Shown in pieces: positions 29,578 to 42,329 of a stretch of 64,000 nucleotides of DNA (positions are counted from its first letter, which is position 1; the number at the start of each line of letters is the position of its first letter). The notes beneath the pieces were generated by a model. That model saw nothing but the letters and a program-made list of their open reading frames with translations. It did no database searches and was not told the DNA's origin. Position numbers and translations under genes: made by a program. Location: assembly GCF_001187535.1 (NCBI RefSeq), contig NZ_LFIO01001796.1, positions 181,733 to 245,732 on the forward strand, written 5' to 3'. Source of the stretch: Rhizobium ecuadorense. GTDB taxonomy: Bacteria; Pseudomonadota; Alphaproteobacteria; Rhizobiales; Rhizobiaceae.

Positions 29578-30030
29578 ATGCTGCGCGATCAACTCGCCAC
29601 CCAGCTGAAAGAGGCGATGAAGGCCAAGAATGCGGAGCGGCTTTCCACCGTCCGGCTGATTCAGGCCGCGGTCAAGGATCGCGATATCGCCAATCGCGGC
29701 ACCGGCAAGGAGCAGGCGAGCGACGACGAGATTTTGCAGATCCTCGCCAAGATGGTGAAGCAGCGCGACGAATCGGCAAAGATCTACGAGGAGAATTCCC
29801 GGCCGGAGCTCGCCGCCAAGGAGCGCGCCGAAATCACCGTCATCCAGGATTTCATGCCGAAGCAGCTTTCGGACAGCGAAGTGCGCGCCAATGTGTCTGC
29901 GATCATCGCCGAAACCGGTGCGGCGGGCGCTAAGGACATGGGCAAGGTGATGGCCGCGCTCAAGGAGCGTTATGCCGGCCAGATGGATTTCGCCAAGGCG
30001 TCGGCGACCGTCAAGGAACTGCTGAGCTAA
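29578..30030 (+). CDS. GatB/YqeY domain protein
   Basis: 150 residues from the ATG at 29578, preceded by AGGAG at 29565-29569; a GTG three codons earlier overlaps that ribosome site and is rejected. The protein is the YqeY domain (LKEAMKAKNAERLSTVRLIQAAVKDRDIA), related to the C-terminal tail of GatB that binds tRNA. It may assist tRNA-dependent amidation, but stand-alone YqeY has no proven function. Position between carA and dnaG is common in alphaproteobacteria. The stop is only 2 bp from that of the convergent gene. Confidence 0.93.
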   Translation: MLRDQLATQLKEAMKAKNAERLSTVRLIQAAVKDRDIANRGTGKEQASDDEILQILAKMVKQRDESAKIYEENSRPELAAKERAEITVIQDFMPKQLSDSEVRANVSAIIAETGAAGAKDMGKVMAALKERYAGQMDFAKASATVKELLS

Positions 30031-30032
30031 CC

Positions 30033-30920
30033 TCAGACCACCCGTCTCGCCTGCGGCTCCTCATGGACCGCAGGCCCGAGCGCCGCTTCGGCTGCGGCAT
30101 CGATAATGGCGAATTTCGCCGCCTGATAATTCCAGTATTCGAGAATGAAGCGGCGCGACAGCCAGAAGTCGCCCTTGCGGGAGGGGGCTGTCCAGCCGAC
30201 GCTCTCCATGGCCGCCGCCTGGGTCAGTAGCCGCTTCAAGTGGGTGTTGGAGATCATGAACTGTTCGCGGATTTCCCTGAGCGACAGGGGGCCGACCGCG
30301 ACGCGCTCGGCTGCGCGGGGAAATTCCGGAAGGCGCGAAATCAGGTAGTCCATCACCAGCCCGCCGGTATTTGCCCAGTTGAAGAGGTTGAAGGTCGGGC
30401 CGGGATTGCGCACCGCTTCGCTCCCGATGATCGCCCTGGCGATCCGCGGCTGGATCGCTGCCATCATCGCCGAGGGATCGGCACTGACCTTGCTGGCGCG
30501 TTCACCGCCGTCGAGGTTGTCGAGGATCATCAGATGGGCGACGAGCCATCGGGTGAAATGCTCCTCGGCGGTTTCCGTGGGCTCCAGATAGCGCGTGCGT
30601 TTGTCGGGGCCGGGAACCGGCCGCAGAAAACGATAGGCCAGCATTTCCTGCATGAAGGCCGCGGCCGTATTGCGGCTGGCGATGTCGTTCCTGACGGCGA
30701 AATCGATGAAGCGGCCGGAATAGAGACCGCTCTTGCCGTCGCCGGGATAGCCATAGTGAAGCGCAAAGCCGGCATGGGCCATCAGCCAGCGCTGCTGTGC
30801 GGCGAAAATCGAGGCGATGCGCGGGCTCTCCCGATAGATCGAGAGCATCTGATCGGCGCAATGCAGGATCGCAGCGAGAAAGCGATCGTCTGCTGCAAGA
30901 GTTTCAGCGGTAAAGGCCAT
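30033..30920 (-). CDS. Hypothetical protein with C-terminal winged-helix-like segment
   Basis: 295 residues, not recognised as a named family. It is largely helical and soluble with no signal peptide. Near residues 213-240 the stretch LSLREIREQFMISNTHLKRLLTQAAAMESVGW reads like a helix-turn-helix with a wing, so a DNA-binding role is possible. Codon bias is that of resident genes. It converges on yqeY with 2 bp between stops, leaving no room for a terminator. Upstream lies a long gap before dnaG. Confidence 0.75.
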   Translation of the reverse strand: MAFTAETLAADDRFLAAILHCADQMLSIYRESPRIASIFAAQQRWLMAHAGFALHYGYPGDGKSGLYSGRFIDFAVRNDIASRNTAAAFMQEMLAYRFLRPVPGPDKRTRYLEPTETAEEHFTRWLVAHLMILDNLDGGERASKVSADPSAMMAAIQPRIARAIIGSEAVRNPGPTFNLFNWANTGGLVMDYLISRLPEFPRAAERVAVGPLSLREIREQFMISNTHLKRLLTQAAAMESVGWTAPSRKGDFWLSRRFILEYWNYQAAKFAIIDAAAEAALGPAVHEEPQARRVV

Positions 30921-31592
30921 GTGGAAGGGGTCCAGGGAGTTCGGCGCATACTTCTTTCACGCAAGCGCCGCCTGTCAACGGTTTTGTCAATAATCGGTTA
31001 ATTTCAAAAGGGAATTTGTATCAGGGGAAGGCAAAATTTAAGAAGGCAGGAGCTGGGGGCGCTCCTGCCTTCTTGCTCTTTGCTTCCGCCGGCAAACGCA
31101 GGGCCGAGGCCCAAGCCGGAGGGTATTTGCAAAGGCACCCTTGCGAAGCGGCGCCGGGGGTAGGGATGGTGCTTCGCTCGGGGATCGCTTTGTTGAGATC
31201 GAACCTATTGCGGGGCGGCGGCTTATTCAAATTACAAAAAAATAATGATTGCCGAAAATGTCGGTTTTGGAGAGGCAGAAGCGAAGACTCTGTAGGCGCC
31301 GCGACGATCGGGCCGTGCAATCGATGCACAAGGCAAGCATTTGTTTTAAAACGGTTTAATTCAACCCGGCTAAAGGCCTTCACACTTGCCGAGGCAGTTG
31401 CAGCGGTGGAAATTCAGCGCTTGAACGACAATAATGTCGCACCCTGTCGCAGGGGGCGATAACGCGTTTTTGATTGGATAACCGACGCCACTGCGGACCG
31501 GTGCACTTGCCTGTGAATAGCGGGTTTTCATGACAAGTTTCGTGGCGTGAAGCGGTAAAGCAGCTTATATGGAGGCTGGCCAAGAGGTATAG
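30921..31592. other. 672-bp gap upstream of dnaG
   Basis: No gene is supported. The notable element is a 14-bp perfect hairpin at 31040-31074. An AT-richer patch near 31225-31260 and the tract before dnaG may hold its promoter, but I cannot fix -35/-10 boxes with confidence. Confidence 0.5.
31040..31074. terminator. Strong bidirectional hairpin, orphan
   Basis: AAGAAGGCAGGAGC and GCTCCTGCCTTCTT form a perfect 14-bp stem with a seven-base loop. T-rich sequence follows on the minus strand (AAATTTTGCC) and a weaker run on the plus strand (GCTCTTTGC). There is no adjacent coding gene ending here, so it may end an unannotated small RNA. Confidence 0.6.
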
Positions 31593-33599
31593 ATGCGCTT
31601 TTCCAACACCTTTCTCGATGATATTCGCGACCGCGTTCCGATTTCGAACGTGATTGCGCGCCGTGTCAGCTGGGATAAGCGCAAGACCAACGTGTCGCGT
31701 GGCGATTACTGGGCCTGCTGCCCGTTCCACGGCGAGAAATCGCCGAGTTTCCACTGCGAGGACCGGAAGGGCCGCTATCACTGCTTCGGCTGCGGCGTCA
31801 CCGGTGACCATTTCCGCTTCCTCACCGAGCTGGAAGGTCTGAGTTTTCCCGAGGCGGTGCAGCAGATCGCCGATATGGCCGGCGTTTCGATGCCGCTTGC
31901 CGATCCTGTGATGGAGAAGCGTGAGAAGGAACGCGGCTCGCTGATCGACGTCATGGAAATGGCGACTCAATTTTTCCAGGATCAATTGCAGACGGCGAAT
32001 GGGGCGAGGGCGCGCGCCTATCTGCGCGATCGCGGGCTGACCGGGCGCACCATCGAAACCTTCCGTCTCGGCTATGCGCCTGACAGCCGCAATGCGCTGA
32101 AGGAGTTTCTCGCCGGCAAGGGCGTGCTCAAAGAGCAGATCGAGGCCTGCGGCTTGGTCGTTCATGAAAACGTACCGGTTTCCTATGATCGCTTCCGCGA
32201 CCGCATCATGTTCCCGATCCTCTCGTCGCGGGAAAAGGTGATCGCCTTCGGCGGCCGCGCCATGTCATCAGATGCGCCGGCGAAATATCTGAACTCCAAC
32301 GAGACGGAGCTCTTCCACAAGGGCAACGTCCTTTATAATTTCGCTCGCGCCCGCCGCGCCATCCAGGGGCCGGGCCGCAGCGATGCGCAAGACGACAATG
32401 CGACCGGCACCATCATCGCCGTCGAAGGCTATATGGATGTGATCGCGCTCTATCAGGCCGGCATCGAGAATGCGGTGGCGCCGCTCGGCACGGCACTCAC
32501 CGAAAACCAGCTTGAGCTTCTCTGGAAGATGGTGCCGCAGCCGGTGCTCTGCTTCGACGGCGACGGCGCCGGTATCCGCGCCGCCAATCGTGCCGCCGAG
32601 CTGGCGCTGCCGCATCTGAAGCCCGGCCGTTCCGTCCGCTTTGCGCTTCTGCCGGATGGCAAGGACCCGGACGATCTCGTGCGCGATGACGGCCGCGCGC
32701 CCTTCGACAAGGTGATGAGCCAGGCAAAGCCGCTGTCGGAGATGCTGTGGAGCCGGGAGATCAACACCGGCAAGTTCGACACGCCCGAGGCGCGCGCCGA
32801 GCTCGAGGCGCGGCTGAAGCAGCTGGTCGCCGTCATCGCGGACGAGAATGTGCGCCGCCATTACCAGCAGGATATTCGCGACCGGCTGAACACCTTCTTC
32901 CAGCCGCAGTTCCAGAACCGCAGCAATGGCGAACGCCGCGGCTTCAACGGCAACGGCAATTCCCGGACGGGCCGCGACAATGCGGGTAAGGCAGGGCCGA
33001 AAAGCCCCAGCGTCATTTCCGACCGGCTCGCCCGCTCGGGCCCCGTGCGTGGCCACCGGGACAATACGGCGCTGCGCGAAAGTGTGCTGGCGCTGACCAT
33101 CGTCAATCATCCGGCGCTGATGATCGACGATTATGACGAGATCGCCGCGATCGACTACGACAGCCGCGAGCTGCAGCGGCTCTGGTCGGCCATGCTTGGG
33201 GCAGCCGCTGCCGTCGCTGGCCCGCATCTGACGCGCGACTATCTGACCGAAAGGCTGGAATTCGAAGGATTCGGCCCTCTCATCAAGAGCCTCGACCAGC
33301 AGGTGCGCAATGCCAGGCTCTGGACGGCGACCGAGGAGGCGGCGATGGAGGATGCGCGTGAGGGTTATCGACAGGCGCTCGCCTTCCACAAACGGGCAAA
33401 GGCGTTGCGCCGGCAGAAGATGGAGCTCGAACGCGAGATTGCGCTGGCGACCGAAGCCGGCGACGGCGAGGCGATCGTTCAGCTGATGCGGGCGCAGCAG
33501 GAAGTGCATTTCGAAGGAGTGCGGCTTGAGAACCAGGAGGCGATCATCGACGGCTTCGGCGTGCTATCCGGCCGCGTCAAAGGGGTGGCGAACCACTGA
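31593..33599 (+). CDS. dnaG: DNA primase
   Basis: 668 residues. The CHC2 zinc-binding site is Cys43, His46, Cys64, Cys67 (CPFHGEKSPSF...YHCFGCG). The catalytic core follows with the basic RNA-polymerase motif (YLRDRGLTGRTIETFRLGYAP) and the TOPRIM signature IAVEGYMDVIALYQAG, then LCFDGDGAG with the metal-binding aspartates. The C-terminal helicase-binding region is preceded by a glycine/asparagine-rich linker near 440. The stop TGA shares its A with the recQ ATG, a one-base overlap, so recQ is translationally coupled. Confidence 0.97.
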   Translation: MRFSNTFLDDIRDRVPISNVIARRVSWDKRKTNVSRGDYWACCPFHGEKSPSFHCEDRKGRYHCFGCGVTGDHFRFLTELEGLSFPEAVQQIADMAGVSMPLADPVMEKREKERGSLIDVMEMATQFFQDQLQTANGARARAYLRDRGLTGRTIETFRLGYAPDSRNALKEFLAGKGVLKEQIEACGLVVHENVPVSYDRFRDRIMFPILSSREKVIAFGGRAMSSDAPAKYLNSNETELFHKGNVLYNFARARRAIQGPGRSDAQDDNATGTIIAVEGYMDVIALYQAGIENAVAPLGTALTENQLELLWKMVPQPVLCFDGDGAGIRAANRAAELALPHLKPGRSVRFALLPDGKDPDDLVRDDGRAPFDKVMSQAKPLSEMLWSREINTGKFDTPEARAELEARLKQLVAVIADENVRRHYQQDIRDRLNTFFQPQFQNRSNGERRGFNGNGNSRTGRDNAGKAGPKSPSVISDRLARSGPVRGHRDNTALRESVLALTIVNHPALMIDDYDEIAAIDYDSRELQRLWSAMLGAAAAVAGPHLTRDYLTERLEFEGFGPLIKSLDQQVRNARLWTATEEAAMEDAREGYRQALAFHKRAKALRRQKMELEREIALATEAGDGEAIVQLMRAQQEVHFEGVRLENQEAIIDGFGVLSGRVKGVANH

Positions 33600-35464
33600 T
33601 GCCGCAGACCGAACGGAACGAACCGGGCTTTTCCGCCTCCGTTGCGCTGTTTTCCGCCGGCCGCGCGCCGCTCGATATTCTCAAGCAGGTCTACGGCTAT
33701 TCCTCCTTCCGCGGCAAGCAGCAGCAGGTGGTCGAGCATGTGGTGTCAGGCGGCGATGCCGTGGTGCTCTTCCCCACGGGCGCGGGTAAATCGCTGTGCT
33801 TCCAGATCCCGGCACTCTGCCGTGACGGCGTCGGCATCGTCGTTTCGCCGCTGATTGCGCTGATGCGCGATCAGGTGGAGGCGATGAAGCAGCTCGGCAT
33901 TCGGGCGGCCGCGCTGAATTCGTCGCTGTCGCGCGAGGAATTCGTCGAGGTCCGCCGCGCGCTTTCGGCCGGCCGGCTCGATCTTCTCTACGTCACGCCC
34001 GAACGCATCCTCACCGATGGTTTCCGCGAACTGATCGCCAACGAGAAGATCGCGCTGTTTGCCATCGACGAGGCCCATTGCGTCTCGCAATGGGGCCATG
34101 ATTTCCGCCCGGAATATCGTGCGCTCGGCCAGCTTGGCGAGCAATATCCCGGCGTGCCGCGCGTGGCGCTGACGGCGACGGCCGATCCGCATACGCGCGA
34201 CGACATTATCGAGCGGCTGGGGCTCGACGCTGCCCGGATCTTCACCACCAGCTTCGACCGTCCGAACATCGCTTACGAAATCGTCGAGCGCGACCAGCCG
34301 CGTCAGCAGCTTTTGCGCTTCCTATCCGGCCACAAAGGAAACAGCGGCATCGTCTATTGCCTGTCGCGCGCCAAGGTCGAGGATACGGCCGAGTGGTTGA
34401 ACGGCCAGGGCGTACGCGCGCTTGCCTACCATGCCGGCATGGACAGGGCGGTTCGCGACGCCAATCAGGATGCCTTTCTGAAAGAGGAAAACCTCTGCTT
34501 GGTCGCCACCGTCGCCTTCGGCATGGGCATCGACAAGCCGAATGTACGGTATGTCGCCCATCTCGACCTGCCGGGATCCGTCGAGGCTTATTACCAGGAG
34601 ACCGGGCGTGCCGGCCGCGACGGCCTGCCGTCCGAGGTCTGGATGGCTTATGGCATGGCCGATGTCATCCAGCGCGGCCGGATGATCGACGAGGGCGCTG
34701 CCGCCGCTGAGATCAAGCGGGTCGAGCGCGCCAAGCTCAATGCATTGCTGGCGATCTGCGAGACCGCCTCCTGCCGCCGCCAGGCGATCCTTGCGCATTT
34801 CGGCGAGGCGCATGCCGGCCAATGCGGCAATTGCGACACCTGCCTGAAGCCGGTCGAGACCTGGGAGGGCACGGAAGCGGCGATCAAGGCGCTGGCCGCG
34901 ATCTACCGCACCGGCGAGCGTTTCGGCGCCGGCCATGTCGTCGATGTGCTCGTCGGCAACGTCAATGAAAAGACCGAGCGTTTCGGCCATGTCGATATGC
35001 CGGTCTTCGGCGCCGGCAAGGATATTCCGTCGCGCATCTGGCAGTCAGTCTTCCGCCAGCTGCTCGCCATGGGATTGGTCCGGGTCGATCACGAGGCCTA
35101 TGGGGCGCTGAAGCTGGAGCCGGAGGCGCGCGCCGTCTTCAAGCATGAACGGCAGGTGTTCTTCCGCAAGGACCGTCCGGCCTCCGAACGGCGCACGAAG
35201 AAGGCGGAGCGCAGCGAGCGCAAGTCGGGACTGTCGGGTGCCGACGGCGCTCTGTTCGAGGCGCTGCGGGCCGAGCGCATGGCGATCGCCAAATCCCTCG
35301 GCGTGCCGCCCTATGTCGTCTTTCCCGATACGACGCTAATCGCCTTTGCCACGGAGAAGCCGAGGAGCCGCAAGGAATTGCTGGCCATATCGGGTGTTGG
35401 CCAGGCGAAGCTCGAGCGTTACGGCGACGCCTTCCTGGAGATCATCCTGGCGCAGGATGGCTGA
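33599..35464 (+). CDS. recQ: ATP-dependent DNA helicase RecQ
   Basis: 621 residues: helicase core with Walker A PTGAGKS at 59-65 and the DEAH box in FAIDEAHCVSQWGHDFRPEY; second RecA lobe with TVAFGMGIDKPNVRYVAHLDLPGSVEAYYQETGRAGRDG; zinc-binding RQC region with CETASCRR and CGNCDTCL; and a C-terminal HRDC domain (ELLAISGVGQAKLERYG). Full length, so expected to unwind DNA in recombination and fork repair. It overlaps dnaG by one base. This pairing with primase is unusual, since dnaG is usually followed directly by rpoD. Confidence 0.96.
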   Translation: MPQTERNEPGFSASVALFSAGRAPLDILKQVYGYSSFRGKQQQVVEHVVSGGDAVVLFPTGAGKSLCFQIPALCRDGVGIVVSPLIALMRDQVEAMKQLGIRAAALNSSLSREEFVEVRRALSAGRLDLLYVTPERILTDGFRELIANEKIALFAIDEAHCVSQWGHDFRPEYRALGQLGEQYPGVPRVALTATADPHTRDDIIERLGLDAARIFTTSFDRPNIAYEIVERDQPRQQLLRFLSGHKGNSGIVYCLSRAKVEDTAEWLNGQGVRALAYHAGMDRAVRDANQDAFLKEENLCLVATVAFGMGIDKPNVRYVAHLDLPGSVEAYYQETGRAGRDGLPSEVWMAYGMADVIQRGRMIDEGAAAAEIKRVERAKLNALLAICETASCRRQAILAHFGEAHAGQCGNCDTCLKPVETWEGTEAAIKALAAIYRTGERFGAGHVVDVLVGNVNEKTERFGHVDMPVFGAGKDIPSRIWQSVFRQLLAMGLVRVDHEAYGALKLEPEARAVFKHERQVFFRKDRPASERRTKKAERSERKSGLSGADGALFEALRAERMAIAKSLGVPPYVVFPDTTLIAFATEKPRSRKELLAISGVGQAKLERYGDAFLEIILAQDG

Positions 35465-35561
35465 GCGGATCGGCGGATGTCTTCGGCCCAGCGCTGAACA
35501 AGACAAGCCGATGGCGATATGCTAACCCGGAAGCTATAAAAAACATCAGGAAGGGCCGCCC

Positions 35562-36749
35562 ATGACCTCGCCATTTCTCTCCCATCTCAGTGCCGAAATT
35601 TCGGCGCTGAAGGATGCCGGCCTCTATAAATCCGAGCGGGTGATCAGCTCCAAGCAGGCAGGCGAAATTGCCATTTCGACCGGCGAGCGGGTGCTGAATT
35701 TCTGCGCCAACAATTATCTCGGCCTTGCCGACAACGAGGAACTGGCCGCGGCCGGCAAGCAGGCGCTCGACCGCTATGGCTACGGCATGGCCTCGGTGCG
35801 CTTCATCTGCGGCACCCAGGAGGAGCACAAGCAGCTCGAGGCTCGTATCTCTTCCTTCCTCGGCATGGAAGACACGATCCTCTATTCCTCCTGCTTCGAT
35901 GCCAATGGCGGCCTGTTCGAGACTCTGCTCTCCGAAGAAGATGCGATCATCTCGGATGCGCTGAACCACGCCTCGATCATCGACGGTGTCAGGCTGTCGA
36001 AGGCCAAACGCTTCCGCTACGCCAACAACGACATGGCGGCACTCGAAGAGGAATTGAAGAAAGCCGAAGGCAGCCGTTTCAAGCTGATCGCCACCGACGG
36101 CGTCTTCTCGATGGACGGCATCATCGCCAATTTGGGCGGCGTCTGCGATCTCGCCGAGAAATACGGGGCCATGGTCATGGTCGATGACAGCCATGCGGTG
36201 GGCTTCGTTGGCAGGAACGGCCGCGGCTCGCCCGAACATTGCGGCGTCGAGGGCCGGATCGACATCATCACCGGCACCCTCGGCAAGGCGCTCGGCGGCG
36301 CGTCCGGCGGTTATACCGCGGCGAAAGCCGAGGTCGTCGAATGGCTGCGGCAGCGCTCGCGGCCCTATCTGTTCTCGAACACCTTGGCACCGGTCATCGC
36401 CGCCGCCTCGCTCAAGGTCTTCGACCTCATCGAAAACGGCGATGCCTTGCGCAAGCGCCTCTCCGACAATGCTGATCTCTTCCGCGCCGAGATGACGAAG
36501 CTCGGCTTCACGCTCGCCGGCGAAGGCCATCCGATCATCCCGGTTATGCTCGGCGACGCCAAGCTTGCCCAGGACATGGCGGGGTTGATGCTGAAGAAGG
36601 GCATTTACGTCATCGGCTTCTCCTTCCCCGTCGTGCCGAAAGGCCAGGCCCGCATTCGCACGCAGATGTCGGCGGCACATTCCAGGGCTGATGTTGAGCG
36701 GGCGATTGCGGCCTTTGCTGAGGCTGGGCGGGAATTGGGTGTGATTTGA
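35562..36749 (+). CDS. kbl: Glycine C-acetyltransferase (2-amino-3-ketobutyrate CoA ligase)
   Basis: 395 residues, a PLP-dependent alpha-oxoamine synthase. Visible are NNYLGLADN, the cofactor-stacking region with DDSHAVGFVGRNGRG, and the Schiff-base lysine in TGTLGKALGGASGG. It converts 2-amino-3-ketobutyrate and CoA to glycine and acetyl-CoA, completing threonine breakdown begun by Tdh, which is encoded next. A 140-bp REP-type repeat separates the two genes, which may modulate their relative expression. Confidence 0.96.
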   Translation: MTSPFLSHLSAEISALKDAGLYKSERVISSKQAGEIAISTGERVLNFCANNYLGLADNEELAAAGKQALDRYGYGMASVRFICGTQEEHKQLEARISSFLGMEDTILYSSCFDANGGLFETLLSEEDAIISDALNHASIIDGVRLSKAKRFRYANNDMAALEEELKKAEGSRFKLIATDGVFSMDGIIANLGGVCDLAEKYGAMVMVDDSHAVGFVGRNGRGSPEHCGVEGRIDIITGTLGKALGGASGGYTAAKAEVVEWLRQRSRPYLFSNTLAPVIAAASLKVFDLIENGDALRKRLSDNADLFRAEMTKLGFTLAGEGHPIIPVMLGDAKLAQDMAGLMLKKGIYVIGFSFPVVPKGQARIRTQMSAAHSRADVERAIAAFAEAGRELGVI

Positions 36750-36761
36750 GAATGGGGGATT

Positions 36762-36902
36762 GCCCCTCACCCTAACCCTCTCCCCGTAAACGGGGCGAGG
36801 GGACGTGCCCTGCGAGAGGATGGTGGGGACGGAGAGGTCGCCGCGTGTCCCCTTCGCCCCGCCTGCGGGGAGAAGGTGCCGGCAGGCGGATGAGGGGCCG
36901 AA
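36762..36902. repeat. REP-type repeat between kbl and tdh
   Basis: Starts TTGCCCCTCACCCTAACCCT, contains CTCCCCGTAAACGGGGCGAG and ends GGAGAAGGTGCCGGCAGGCG plus GATGAGGGGCCG. It is clearly the same unit as the one at 53.2 kb and related to that at 20.7 kb. Confidence 0.8.
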
Positions 36903-36927
36903 ACAGGCACTGACCAAGGATACAGAT

Positions 36928-37965
<1,038 letters not shown>

Positions 37966-37975
37966 GGAGGAAGAC

Positions 37976-38323
37976 ATGCTCTATGAAGGAAGCTGCCATT
38001 GCGGCAAGGTCGCTTTCGAGGTCGAAGGCGAATTCACCGAGGCGCTGGACTGCAACTGTTCGCTCTGCCGCCGGCGGGGCGGGCTTCTGGCCTTCGTGCC
38101 GCGCGACAAGCTGGTGCTGAAGACGCCCGAAGAGGATCTCTCCACCTATACTTTCAACCGGCATGTCATCCGGCATCACTTCTGCGCCAAATGCGGCATC
38201 GCGCCGTTCGGCGAAGGCGTGGCCCCGAATGGCGCGGCGATGGCCTCGGTCAATCTGCGCTGCATTCCCGCGGTCGATCTCGGCGCGCTGAAGGTGACGG
38301 CCTATGACGGCGAGGCAAAGTAG
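37976..38323 (+). CDS. GFA family zinc-binding protein
   Basis: 115 residues. Zinc-binding Cys clusters CHC at 7-9 and CNCSLC at 26-31, then FCAKCG near 78, are those of the glutathione-dependent formaldehyde-activating (GFA) family. The fold is small, all-beta, and binds glutathione in the founding member; most homologues are of unknown substrate. It begins 10 bp after tdh with GAGGAGG as ribosome site, so it is co-transcribed with kbl-tdh. Confidence 0.9.
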   Translation: MLYEGSCHCGKVAFEVEGEFTEALDCNCSLCRRRGGLLAFVPRDKLVLKTPEEDLSTYTFNRHVIRHHFCAKCGIAPFGEGVAPNGAAMASVNLRCIPAVDLGALKVTAYDGEAK

Positions 38324-38792
38324 CCAATATTGGTGCGGACAGAGGCGAATAGAGCAACGATAGGACTGCAAAAATGGCGCGAACAACTGGCTCGGCGGGC
38401 AAAATCTTTGCTGCCCTTGTCTTTTGTTCGCCGCATCTTAAATAAGGCTTCGCAATCGCTGCCGCGGTTCAAAGCCTGTGGATAAGGCTTTTTCCGAGCT
38501 TTCGTGAGCTTTTTTTGTAGAAAAGCTTGACGAGAACAAAAAATGTGGGAATCACCGTTCGACTTGTTGAAACGGTGAACTGGGTCAAGGCGGATCGCGC
38601 AACCATGGCCGGAAATCCAAAAGCAAAAAAGCTTTGCTGTCCGATGCCGGCGATCGTGGTTAATCAGGCTTTAAATGTCATCCCGTTAGGTGGGCAAAGG
38701 TGATTCGAGGGCGGCGCGAGCGACGCGTCAGGCCCTGAGACGGCCCATTCACCGTAGCGAGATTGGATAGCGTCAGGAAGGCGACGATATAA
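38324..38792. other. Upstream region of rpoD
   Basis: 469 bp without a gene. It becomes AT-richer between 38440 and 38640, including GCAAAAAAGCTTTGC, and is likely to carry the rpoD promoters. I could not assign a particular -35/-10 pair. Confidence 0.45.
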
Positions 38793-40850
<2,058 letters not shown>

Positions 40851-40874
40851 TTTGGACAACGTCGTTCTGATTGG

Positions 40875-40903
40875 AAAGCCGGGCCTCGCGCCCGGCTTTT
40901 GCG
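40875..40903 (+). terminator. Terminator of rpoD
   Basis: AAAGCCGGGC-CTCGC-GCCCGGCTTT, a 10-bp perfect stem with T run, 25 bp after the stop. Confidence 0.92.
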
Positions 40904-41053
40904 TTGTGATTAGTACCAATGATCCCGGCGGCTTTCTTGTCGCTGCCTGGTGACAGGCCTATAATCCGGCCACGGGGGAAGAGATCGATCGCGACGCGCG
41001 AGCGAGGGTCGACGTATACCTGCGTAGACCGGTCCTCCGTTAGGAGGTGCGAC

Positions 41054-41347
41054 ATGACCACTTACATTCTTTTGATCAACTGGACGGACCAAGGCATCCG
41101 TACTGTTCGCGACTCGACAAAACGGCTGGACGCGGCGAAGAAACTGCTCGCCGGCGTCGGCGGCTCCTTCAACCAGTTCTATCTGACGATGGGCGGACAC
41201 GACATGGTCGCCGTCTGCGAGGCGCCCGACGACGCGGTGATGGCGCATTTTACGCTGTCGCTCGCCATGGCGGGGAATGTCCGGACCGAGACGCTGAAGG
41301 CCTTTCCTGAGGCGGCCTATCGGGATCTCATCGGTTCGCTCGGCTGA
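41054..41347 (+). CDS. GYD domain protein
   Basis: 97 residues starting MTTYILLINWTDQGIRTVRDS, with TAGGAGGTG as ribosome site 5 bases before the ATG; the longer frame upstream is not coding. The conserved core is GGSFNQFYLTMGGHDMVAVCEAPDD. GYD proteins (PF08734) have a ferredoxin-like fold and no proven role. Stand-alone gene between rpoD and the DUF930 pair. Confidence 0.9.
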   Translation: MTTYILLINWTDQGIRTVRDSTKRLDAAKKLLAGVGGSFNQFYLTMGGHDMVAVCEAPDDAVMAHFTLSLAMAGNVRTETLKAFPEAAYRDLIGSLG

Positions 41348-41525
41348 ATGCAATTAAAGATTGTGTATTTTATTTGTTGCATGGCTTCGGCTGTGCTGAC
41401 AGTGTCGCACCGTGCTTCAATTTCCGCGGCAGGGCTCCCGGCCCGATTTTAGGGCAAGCTCCATGATGAAAGCGCTCCCCAGTTTCATGATCACCGCCGA
41501 TCGTCCGACGGCTGCTTCCTGACCG

Positions 41526-42263
41526 ATGGAACTGGCGGCGGGCAAATGGGACGATGGGATCCAGCGGGGCGCGGCGGCGTCCTTCGCCTTGCATGCCGCG
41601 GCGATCCTCCTTCTCCTGCTGCTGTTGCCGAAGGCCGAGCCGCCGCTGCCATCGCCCGATGACGGTCTCTTGGTGGAGATCGTTCCGCAGCCGGTGGGAG
41701 CAGTGAAGACGGCCGAGCCGGTCAAGGCGCCTTCGCTTGAAGCGGCAAAGCCCGAAGCCGCGGCGCGCCCAGCAGAAAGGCCTGCGCCGGTTGCCAATAA
41801 TGCGCCTGCTGCGGCAATCCCGTCTGTGACGCCGATCGCTCCGCCGGCGCCGAAGCCGGCTGAATTCGTCGCCGCAAGCCGGCTGTTTTCCGACAAGGTG
41901 CTGGCCGATCCGCGCAGCCGGCGCGCCCGCGAGGCGCTGCGCGGCCTTGCCGGCAGCGAGCGCAATCTGCAGCTTTGCGACCTCGAGGCGCTGGAGCAGG
42001 TCCGCCACGCGCGGCCGGATATGCGGCCCGATCTGCTCGCCCCCTATGCGATGGCGCCGGAGAAAATCAGCGGCAACAGCGTCGAGGTGAGGGGCGGGGC
42101 GTTGCGCAGCAACAGGGCATGGTACAACATCCAGTTCAAATGCGGCCTCGATGCCGGCTCCGGCAAGGTCACCTCCTTCGCCCTTCTCGTCGGCGATGCC
42201 ATTCCGCAAGGCGAATGGCAGGCGCATGACCTGGTGGCCGATGACGGGGCTGCCGACCAATGA
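41526..42263 (+). CDS. DUF930 family envelope protein, first of tandem pair
   Basis: 245 residues: short cytoplasmic N-terminus, one membrane helix at about 18-36 (FALHAAAILLLLLLLP), a proline/alanine-rich linker to about 110, and the DUF930 domain with LQLCDLEALEQVRHARPDMRPD and the second Cys in WYNIQFKCGLDAGSGKV. Layout recalls TonB-like periplasm-spanning proteins, but the C-terminus is not TonB. Function unknown. It is followed by a longer paralogue. Confidence 0.8.
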   Translation: MELAAGKWDDGIQRGAAASFALHAAAILLLLLLLPKAEPPLPSPDDGLLVEIVPQPVGAVKTAEPVKAPSLEAAKPEAAARPAERPAPVANNAPAAAIPSVTPIAPPAPKPAEFVAASRLFSDKVLADPRSRRAREALRGLAGSERNLQLCDLEALEQVRHARPDMRPDLLAPYAMAPEKISGNSVEVRGGALRSNRAWYNIQFKCGLDAGSGKVTSFALLVGDAIPQGEWQAHDLVADDGAADQ

Positions 42264-42329
42264 CGCCGATCACGCAGTTTTTTTCCTTTGTGGCTTGATG
42301 CTGCCGGTTTTAAAGGCCACATCGCTGCT

